Of a DNA stretch of 7,117 nucleotides, positions 1-5,367 are shown piece by piece. The stretch covers positions 1 through 7,117 of the forward strand of contig CABSZQ010000065.1 in assembly GCA_902482195.1 (NCBI GenBank), in the 5' to 3' direction. How positions within the stretch are numbered: position 1 is the stretch's first letter; the number at the start of each line of letters is the position of its first letter. The position numbers and the translations under genes were made by a program. The notes beneath the pieces are model-generated. The model ran no database searches. It saw nothing but the letters and a program-made list of their open reading frames with translations, and was not told the origin of the DNA. This stretch comes from an uncultured Haemophilus sp. (lineage in GTDB: Bacteria > Pseudomonadota > Gammaproteobacteria > Enterobacterales > Pasteurellaceae).

Positions 1-8
1 CCTCTTTT

Positions 9-467
9 CTATAGAGGAAAGCCGTTCATCAAATATTTTTTGATGGCCTCGGCATTATTCGGTGATTTCGTCATTTGGATCGCATCTTCTGGTAAAACCC
101 ATTGATACGCCAAATGCTCACTTAATATCGGTTCAAATTCCTGCTCAACTGCCAATAAAAACCAATGTTCATGACAGTGAGTCACATTCGGTGCGTATTT
201 ATAGCGGAAATGCGGGAAAATTTCAAATTCTATGCTCTCTTTACAATCAAAAAGTGCGGTCGAATTTTCTTCTATTTTTAATCCAACTTCTTCCCAAACT
301 TCTCGAATTGCTGTTTCTTTTGGTGTTTCGTTGGTTTCCAATGTCCCCGTAACGGATTGCCAAAAGGAGGGATCATCTTGGCGCTGAAGCATAAGAACAC
401 GATGCGTGCTTTCCGCATAAATTACCACGAGAACCGATTGATTATTTTTATATTTCAAGCTCGTCAT
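9..467 (-). CDS. nudB: Dihydroneopterin triphosphate diphosphatase (Nudix hydrolase NudB)
   Basis: Cytosolic Nudix hydrolase of 152 residues that removes pyrophosphate from dihydroneopterin triphosphate, an early step of folate synthesis; the family also acts on dATP and other (d)NTPs. A complete Nudix box spans residues 41-63 (G41, E47, then R55-E56-V57 and E59-E60, ending V61-G62-L63); the glutamates bind the catalytic Mg2+. The stretches VLVVIYA (residues 12-18), RVLMLQR (23-29) and EHLAYQW (117-123) match E. coli NudB (150 residues) as I remember it. The ATG at 467 gives the family's normal N-terminus; an ATG six bases upstream is followed at once by TAG. I see no clear Shine-Dalgarno sequence. 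An uptake sequence lies in frame and encodes T70-A71-L72. The gene has its own promoter just past the preceding terminator. In related bacteria yebC and ruvC follow, which here would lie beyond the left edge. Family assignment is secure; the preferred substrate is inferred from homology. Confidence 0.95.
   Translation of the reverse strand: MTSLKYKNNQSVLVVIYAESTHRVLMLQRQDDPSFWQSVTGTLETNETPKETAIREVWEEVGLKIEENSTALFDCKESIEFEIFPHFRYKYAPNVTHCHEHWFLLAVEQEFEPILSEHLAYQWVLPEDAIQMTKSPNNAEAIKKYLMNGFPL
252..260 (+). repeat. DNA uptake signal sequence (Hin type) inside nudB
   Basis: Exact 9-base core AAGTGCGGT, followed by a T-rich stretch that suits the extended uptake consensus of Haemophilus. Read on the nudB strand it supplies the codons ACC GCA CTT for T70-A71-L72, in the variable segment just after the Nudix box. 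Confidence 0.9.
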
Positions 468-490
468 CTACATAATTGAGAATGGGCAGC

Positions 491-519
491 ATCATACCTT
501 TTCTGCTAAAAACTTTCAA
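491..519 (-). promoter_or_regulatory. Predicted sigma-70 promoter of nudB
   Basis: On the minus strand, -35 TTGAAA (519-514) and -10 TATGAT (496-491) are separated by exactly 17 bases; each hexamer matches consensus at five of six positions. Transcription would start near 484, giving a leader of only about 17 bases before the nudB ATG. The -35 box overlaps the T-tract of the carrier gene's terminator, so nudB seems to be restarted immediately after upstream transcription ends. Predicted from sequence only. Confidence 0.7.
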
Positions 520-556
520 AAAAATTACCGCACTTTAAAACTAAAGTGCGGTAATT
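518..556 (-). terminator. Rho-independent terminator of the Nramp-like gene, built from paired uptake sequences
   Basis: A perfect 15-bp stem (523-537 with 542-556) closes a four-base loop. On the minus strand it is followed by seven T residues (524-518), and it begins 12 bases past the carrier stop codon. Both arms carry the Hin-type uptake core: ACCGCACTT at 527-535 and AAGTGCGGT at 544-552. Converging uptake sequences acting as terminators are a known habit of Pasteurellaceae. Confidence 0.92.
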
Positions 557-568
557 ATCTCAATTATT

Positions 569-1837
569 TTAGTTTAACCAGCCAGCTTGTTGGGCGATAA
601 ACAAGCCTGCAAAGGCAGTTAAGTAGAATAAACCGATAAGGGATAACCACAACAATCCGCCTTTTACACTGTGTTTCGCGTGCTTAGTCAGAGATAAATT
701 CAACCAAGCAAAGATTGGTGCAGAAACAAATGAAGCAATCATCGCGAATTTCAGCATTGGGCCTACTGCATTATTAAAGTAGAAAATAATCGCTAAACCA
801 GACAATGCCGCAAAAATCATACCGATATTAAGAATTCTCACAGAGCTTTCTTGTTTACCGAATAAGATACGCAAAGATTCAACATTAGTACGAGAATAAC
901 CATCAATTACTGTGATTGTTGTACCAAACATACACATGAAGGCAATTACTGCAATTAATAAGCGAGACCATTCACCGATAGTACTTGCATACATATTAAT
1001 AAGCTGTGCGATATATTTTCCACCAACCATCTCTACGGTTTCAGGAGAACCATATTGTACCAATGCGCCAAGCGCTAAGAAGACAACGGCTAAAATGGCT
1101 GTACCAATATAACCCACATTGAAGTCAAATAAACCATCTTCATAAGATACTTTCGTTAGACGACGTTTTGCCACCACCCACATAGAGTTAACAGCAGAAA
1201 TTTCAATTGGCGCCGGCATCCAGCCCATTAAGGCTACTAAAAACGCTAATTTACTTAATTCCCATGGAGAAGGCGCGACAAAATCAGGTGCGGCTACGCC
1301 ATTGATACCATTACGCATAAAAGCAATCACGACAGCGCTCACGGTTGTTACCGTTAAAGCAATCATGATGATTTTCGATAAACTATCTAATAAACGGTAT
1401 TTACCCAACAATAAAATGCCAGTTGTCACAAGAATCACTAATGAGCTTAATACAGGCATTGGAAGTGGAATTGGCGTAATAAACGTTAAAATTGCTGCCG
1501 TTAATAATCCCACTGCCGCTGTATTAATTACTGTGGCAAAAACGTTTAAAGCAAGGAATAACCAAAGGTAGAACTTCCCTTTTTGACGATAACCTTCTAA
1601 CAACGTATTACCGGTATCTAGGGTATATTGAACACCGAAACGGAAGAAAGGATATTTAAATAAGTTAGCAAGAATGACAATGCTCACTAATTCCCAACCA
1701 TAGATCGCCCCCGCTTGGGTAGATGCAATAATATGCGAACCGCCAACAGCTGCTGATGCCATCACGATGCCAGGGCCTAAGGCAGAGAATTTACTCGCCC
1801 ATGTTGATTTTTCTACTGGAGTTGAAACTTCACTCAT
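569..1837 (-). CDS. Divergent Nramp-family (MntH-like) inner-membrane carrier
   Basis: A 422-residue polytopic membrane protein with about eleven hydrophobic helices (roughly 20-38, 44-65, 90-118, 127-145, 152-173, 196-221, 241-262, 290-312, 335-355, 361-381, 393-416), close in length to E. coli MntH (about 412). The start of helix 1 (G21-P22-G23) and its spacing, and helix 6 with M207-P208, resemble the Nramp metal-ion transporter family. The hallmarks are changed: the helix-1 DPGN motif reads G32-G33-S34-H35, and the helix-6 MPH motif reads M207-P208-A209. The metal-binding Asp and Asn and the helix-6 His are therefore absent, while the binding-site Met remains. Canonical proton-coupled Mn2+/Fe2+ transport should not be assumed, and the substrate is unknown. 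A weak purine-rich ribosome site (AAGAGA) lies about 11 bases before the ATG. The gene is flanked by hairpins and seems to be its own transcription unit. Membership of the wider Nramp superfamily is fairly secure; the name mntH is not justified. Confidence 0.82.
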   Translation of the reverse strand: MSEVSTPVEKSTWASKFSALGPGIVMASAAVGGSHIIASTQAGAIYGWELVSIVILANLFKYPFFRFGVQYTLDTGNTLLEGYRQKGKFYLWLFLALNVFATVINTAAVGLLTAAILTFITPIPLPMPVLSSLVILVTTGILLLGKYRLLDSLSKIIMIALTVTTVSAVVIAFMRNGINGVAAPDFVAPSPWELSKLAFLVALMGWMPAPIEISAVNSMWVVAKRRLTKVSYEDGLFDFNVGYIGTAILAVVFLALGALVQYGSPETVEMVGGKYIAQLINMYASTIGEWSRLLIAVIAFMCMFGTTITVIDGYSRTNVESLRILFGKQESSVRILNIGMIFAALSGLAIIFYFNNAVGPMLKFAMIASFVSAPIFAWLNLSLTKHAKHSVKGGLLWLSLIGLFYLTAFAGLFIAQQAGWLN

Positions 1838-1884
1838 AATAAAATGTTCTCTTATAAATTAATCATAAATCGAAAAAGGTCTTA

Positions 1885-1913
1885 TTTATAATAGAATTTT
1901 ATCCTTGAGTAAA
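1885..1913 (-). promoter_or_regulatory. Possible promoter of the Nramp-like gene
   Basis: On the minus strand, TTTACT (1913-1908, four of six to consensus) and TATAAA (1890-1885, five of six) are separated by 17 bases. This puts the start near 1878 and gives a leader of about 40 bases. The surrounding DNA is so AT-rich that chance matches are likely, so this is the best of several weak candidates. Confidence 0.35.
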
Positions 1914-2001
1914 GTAAATAAAGTTCCCTTTAAAGAAGAATAAAAGAGTAAAAATCTAATTATTTTGAAATTTCAGGATATAACTTCAAAACAAATAAAA
2001 C

Positions 2002-2032
2002 TACATCATATTCATGCCAAAAAAGTGATGTA
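2002..2032. promoter_or_regulatory. Spaced inverted repeat, possible operator
   Basis: TACATCA (2002-2008) and TGATGTA (2026-2032) form a perfect 7-bp dyad around a 17-base spacer, between the upstream terminator and the putative carrier promoter. It could be a repressor or activator site for the carrier. No known regulator consensus is recognised, and a chance match in AT-rich DNA is possible. Confidence 0.25.
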
Positions 2033-2057
2033 TTTAAGTGAATAAAATTTTTTCAAT

Positions 2058-2102
2058 AAAAAGAAAGTGCGGTCAAAATCAGTTGAATTTTTGACCGCAC
2101 TT
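2058..2102 (-). terminator. Terminator of the small membrane-protein gene, built from paired uptake sequences
   Basis: A perfect 14-bp stem (2065-2078 with 2089-2102) encloses a 10-base loop. On the minus strand it is followed by TCTTTTT. It lies about 60 bases past the stop codon of the 126-residue protein. Each arm contains an exact uptake core: AAGTGCGGT at 2065-2073 and ACCGCACTT at 2094-2102. The plus-strand side has no T-tract, which supports use on the minus strand only. Confidence 0.88.
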
Positions 2103-2162
2103 AATCACATTAGCTCATACTAGATACTAAAACCTAGAACAGTTATGAGAAACAAGTCCCTT

Positions 2163-2543
2163 CTACTCTGGTACTTTTGGAGTTTGAGTAAAATATTTAT
2201 TTACACTTGGTCGATAGAGAATTAATCCAAATACAATTAAGCGAACGACTGAGCCAATAAATAAAGTTGAGTCAAGACCGTAGCTAATCCAGCTCCACAC
2301 AATATATAAAAGAGCTGATATTATAAATAAGATCCGACCACTATTTTGCCCTTCAAGCAATTTAATACCGGTAAGAAAAATTAATACACCCAGAACAAAA
2401 TTTATTAGGTATAGTCTCAAAATCTGATCGAAACTTAAACTAAATGTTTCTTCAAATAATGAATAAAGTAGGGAAAAACAACCACTAGCTCCCCCCAGTA
2501 TGTATAACCAAGCAACCACACTTACAGATATTGGACGTTCCAT
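2163..2543 (-). CDS. Small four-helix membrane protein, function unknown
   Basis: Encodes 126 residues with four likely membrane helices (about 9-29, 43-62, 70-88, 94-110). The N-terminus MERPISVSVVAWLY runs into helix 1. A conserved-looking S68-G69-R70 turn lies between helices 2 and 3, and the tail RPSVNKYF (111-118) is polar. This layout (an RP-SV-AW start, an SGR loop and an RPxxNxYF end) resembles small hypothetical proteins seen in many proteobacteria, but I recognise no named family or function. The ATG at 2543 is supported by a good ribosome site, AAGG, six to seven bases upstream. The gene sits between the aspS terminator and its own hairpin, so it is either served by a weak promoter in the 39 bases after the aspS terminator or by readthrough from aspS. 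Nothing indicates that it works with the neighbouring carrier, which is separated by a terminator. Confidence 0.8.
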   Translation of the reverse strand: MERPISVSVVAWLYILGGASGCFSLLYSLFEETFSLSFDQILRLYLINFVLGVLIFLTGIKLLEGQNSGRILFIISALLYIVWSWISYGLDSTLFIGSVVRLIVFGLILYRPSVNKYFTQTPKVPE

Positions 2544-2580
2544 TTTATACCTTGTAATAACACCTATAACTTAATAAACC

Positions 2581-2612
2581 AAAAAATCGACCGTAAAACT
2601 ACGGTCGATTTT
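2581..2612 (-). terminator. Rho-independent terminator of aspS
   Basis: A 13-bp perfect stem (2583-2595 with 2600-2612) with an AAAC loop starts 11 bases after the aspS stop codon. The minus-strand end is a run of six T residues (2586-2581), partly within the stem. Unlike the other two hairpins on this strand, it carries no uptake core (the arm reads ATCGACCGTA). Its A and T flanks would allow some bidirectional activity, but no plus-strand gene needs it. Confidence 0.88.
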
Positions 2613-2623
2613 AAAAACAGAAA

Positions 2624-4390
2624 CTACTCAGCTTTAGTCACTGCAATACTCAACTCCGCTAGAGCCTGCGGATTCGCAAAACTTGGTGCTTCTGTCATTA
2701 AACAAGCTGCGGCTGTTGTTTTCGGGAATGCAATCACATCACGGATATTTTCAGTGCCTGTTAAAAGCATGGTTAAACGGTCTAAACCAAATGCTAAACC
2801 TGCATGTGGCGGTGTACCAAATTTTAATGCATCTAATAAGAAACCAAATTTTTCACGTTGTTCTTGTTCATTGATACCAAGAATGCGGAATACGGTTTGC
2901 TGCATTTTCGGATCGAAAATACGGACAGAACCACCACCTACTTCATAGCCGTTTATCACCATATCGTAAGCATTTGCTACTGCATCGGTTGGATTCGCTT
3001 CTAATTGTTCTGGCGTAAAATCTTTTGGTGAAGTGAATGGGTGATGCATTGCTGCAAGATTACCTTCATCGTCACGTTCAAACATTGGGAAATCAATTAC
3101 CCAAAGTGGTTGCCATTCGTCTAAACGAGTTAAGCCAAGATCACGACCTAATTTCAAACGTAATGCACCCATTGCATCAGTGGTAGTTTGCCATTTGTCT
3201 GCACCGAAGAATAAGATATCGCCGGTTTGAGCTTTCACACGTTCAGCTAACGCTTTCCATACCTCTTCATTTAAGAATTTCGCAATCGGGCTTTGTACAC
3301 CTTCAAGGCCAGCATTGATATCATTTACTTTCGCCCAAGCCAAACCTTTTGCACCGTAAATACCTACAAATTGTGTATATTCATCAATTTGTTTACGGGT
3401 AATTTCTGTACCATTTGGTACACGAATGACTGCCACACGGCCGTTTGGATTGTTTGCAGGCTCATTAAATACTTTAAATTCAACATCTTTAACGATATCT
3501 GCCACATCGACTAATTCAAGCGGGTTACGCAAATCCGGTTTATCGGAACCGAAACGAGTCATCGCTTCTTGCCAGGTCATTTGCGGGAATTTACCTAAAT
3601 CCACACCAATGATGTTTTGCCATAAACCGTGTACCATGCGTTCCATGATCTCACGTACTTCTGGCGCAGTTAAGAAAGAAGTTTCCACATCGATTTGAGT
3701 AAATTCAGGCTGACGATCTGCACGTAAGTCTTCATCACGGAAACATTTCACAATTTGATAATAACGATCAAAACCAGACATCATTAGAAGCTGTTTGAAA
3801 AGCTGTGGTGATTGCGGTAATGCATAGAATTTGCCTTTATGCACACGGCTTGGCACTAAATAGTCACGCGCACCTTCTGGCGTTGCTTTGGTAAGCATTG
3901 GGGTTTCAATATCAAGGAAACCATTGTCATCCATAAAACGACGCACAAAGCTGGTGATTTTTGCACGGGTTTTCAAACGTTGTGCCATTTCTGGACGACG
4001 TAAATCTAAATAACGATATTTTAAACGTTGTTCTTCGGTGTTATTTTGGTTGAAGTCTAATGGTAAAACGTCAGAAGCGTTGTAGATGCGTAATTCTTTC
4101 GCTAACACTTCCACTTCGCCTGTCGCCATATTTTTATTAATTTGATTGTCAGGACGCGCGATCACTTCACCTTTAATTTGAATACAAAATTCATTACGTA
4201 AGCCTGAAGCTGCAGTTAACGCTTCTTGATATTTCGGGTCAAAACAAACTTGTACGACACCATCACGATCACGCATATCAATAAAAATTAAACCACCTAA
4301 ATCGCGACGACGGTGAACCCAACCGCTTAATGTTACTTCTTGTCCAATATGGTTGCGGTTTAATGCACCGCAATAATGTGTACGCATCAT
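2624..4390 (-). CDS. aspS: Aspartyl-tRNA synthetase
   Basis: Class IIb aminoacyl-tRNA synthetase of 588 residues (E. coli 590) that charges tRNA-Asp with aspartate in the cytosol. The N-terminal OB-fold anticodon-binding domain covers about 1-107 ([10 protein letters not shown] at 23-32). The catalytic core carries motif 1 near 157-182, motif 2 with F217-R218-D219-E220, and motif 3 G531-LAFGLDR-538. The GAD-type insertion typical of bacterial AspRS lies at about 288-420, and H449-H450 of the conserved AMHHPFTSP stretch is present. The text is nearly identical to H. influenzae AspRS as remembered, which supports a discriminating (tRNA-Asp only) enzyme. There are two adjacent ATG codons (4390 and 4387); AAGGA lies eight bases before the first, so I favour the first, although E. 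coli begins at the equivalent of the second. The promoter faces cmoA's across a shared spacer. There is no uptake core in this 1.77-kb gene. Confidence 0.98.
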   Translation of the reverse strand: MMRTHYCGALNRNHIGQEVTLSGWVHRRRDLGGLIFIDMRDRDGVVQVCFDPKYQEALTAASGLRNEFCIQIKGEVIARPDNQINKNMATGEVEVLAKELRIYNASDVLPLDFNQNNTEEQRLKYRYLDLRRPEMAQRLKTRAKITSFVRRFMDDNGFLDIETPMLTKATPEGARDYLVPSRVHKGKFYALPQSPQLFKQLLMMSGFDRYYQIVKCFRDEDLRADRQPEFTQIDVETSFLTAPEVREIMERMVHGLWQNIIGVDLGKFPQMTWQEAMTRFGSDKPDLRNPLELVDVADIVKDVEFKVFNEPANNPNGRVAVIRVPNGTEITRKQIDEYTQFVGIYGAKGLAWAKVNDINAGLEGVQSPIAKFLNEEVWKALAERVKAQTGDILFFGADKWQTTTDAMGALRLKLGRDLGLTRLDEWQPLWVIDFPMFERDDEGNLAAMHHPFTSPKDFTPEQLEANPTDAVANAYDMVINGYEVGGGSVRIFDPKMQQTVFRILGINEQEQREKFGFLLDALKFGTPPHAGLAFGLDRLTMLLTGTENIRDVIAFPKTTAAACLMTEAPSFANPQALAELSIAVTKAE

Positions 4391-4421
4391 TTCTATATTC
4401 CTTTCATTTTTCTAAAAATGG

Positions 4422-4441
4422 ATAATTAACGCGTTGATTAT
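4422..4441. promoter_or_regulatory. 20-bp imperfect palindrome over the aspS promoter
   Basis: The sequence ATAATTAACGCGTTGATTAT is symmetrical around the central CG with only one mismatched pair (4427/4436). It covers most of the aspS -10 box (4437-4442) and the expected start site near 4430. The length, symmetry and CG centre look like a dimeric repressor site, and a protein bound here would block aspS initiation. No regulator can be named from the sequence. Confidence 0.35.
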
Positions 4442-4465
4442 ACGGAAAAAGACATGCCTTTTAAA
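4437..4465 (-). promoter_or_regulatory. Predicted sigma-70 promoter of aspS
   Basis: On the minus strand, a perfect -10 TATAAT (4442-4437) lies 17 bases from a -35-like TTTAAA (4465-4460, four of six to consensus). Transcription would begin near 4430, about 40 bases before the first ATG. It is the strongest -10 hexamer in the window, which suits a housekeeping gene. Confidence 0.65.
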
Positions 4466-4483
4466 TTGAAAAGCGAAATTTAT

Positions 4484-4511
4484 TTGATCCTTTAAAAACT
4501 TTCACTAAAAT
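4484..4511 (+). promoter_or_regulatory. Predicted sigma-70 promoter of cmoA
   Basis: TTGATC (4484-4489, four of six) and TAAAAT (4506-4511, five of six) are separated by 16 bases. Transcription would start near 4518, about 57 bases before the cmoA ATG. It is back to back with the aspS promoter, and the two -35 boxes are about 20 bases apart, so the two genes could influence each other's initiation. Confidence 0.5.
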
Positions 4512-4512
4512 G

Positions 4513-4521
4513 ACCGCAGTT
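4513..4521 (-). repeat. Degenerate uptake sequence at the cmoA start region
   Basis: ACCGCAGTT differs from the uptake core complement ACCGCACTT at one base and is followed by a T-run. It sits just downstream of the predicted cmoA -10 box and would include the transcription start. It may be a decayed or partly functional uptake site. Confidence 0.45.
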
Positions 4522-4538
4522 TTTTGCATTTTATCTAA

Positions 4539-5300
<762 letters not shown>

Positions 5301-5324
5301 TCATAACCTAATCAATCATCTAAA

Positions 5325-5355
5325 AAATAAGGGCGTATCAAATACGCCCTTATTT
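5325..5355. terminator. Bidirectional terminator between cmoA and the convergent membrane-protein gene
   Basis: A perfect 14-bp stem (5325-5338 with 5342-5355) has a three-base loop and a GC-rich core AGGGCGTAT. It lies 24 bases after the cmoA stop and 12 bases after the stop of the opposing gene. The minus strand ends in TTATTTTTTA and the plus strand in TTATTT, so it should work both ways, probably better on the minus strand. Confidence 0.9.
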
Positions 5356-5367
5356 GTCACCAATGCT

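Larger units (their letters stand above)
1838..2162. other. 325-bp AT-rich intergenic region upstream of the Nramp-like gene
   Basis: No convincing gene is present. Reading toward the carrier it holds the terminator of the small membrane-protein gene (2058-2102), a spaced dyad (2002-2032), a short palindrome TGAAATTTCA (1966-1975) and a possible promoter (1885-1913). I see no Fur-like box, FNR box or recognisable metal riboswitch. The stretch 1920-2060 is long for a simple promoter, so a regulatory role is possible but not shown. Confidence 0.6.

Noticed and set aside
8..15. Short palindrome TCTATAGA at the nudB stop codon
   Set aside because: Only eight bases, no T-tract, and too near the window edge to judge as a terminator.
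62..352. 96-codon plus-strand frame opposite nudB
   Set aside because: It is antisense to a clear Nudix gene, with no ribosome site or family resemblance.
912..1571. Plus-strand open frames of 66 and 89 codons opposite the carrier gene
   Set aside because: They are mirror images of the carrier's coding sequence, have no ribosome site and no recognisable protein pattern.
1838..1884. Metal-sensing riboswitch in the carrier leader
   Set aside because: The likely leader is about 40 AT-rich bases with no strong stem, too short and unstructured for a known manganese or magnesium riboswitch.
1966..1975. Palindrome TGAAATTTCA upstream of the carrier gene
   Set aside because: A ten-base AT-rich palindrome is common by chance here, and nothing else points to a binding site.
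523..2102. Inverted uptake-core pairs as ends of a mobile element or a CRISPR-like repeat set
   Set aside because: The cores are the genome-wide Haemophilus uptake signal, each pair forms a terminator hairpin, and there is no transposase, target duplication or regular spacer pattern.
2683..3698. Several plus-strand open frames of 63-90 codons opposite aspS
   Set aside because: All lie inside the well-supported aspS gene and overlap each other; their translations look like out-of-frame text.
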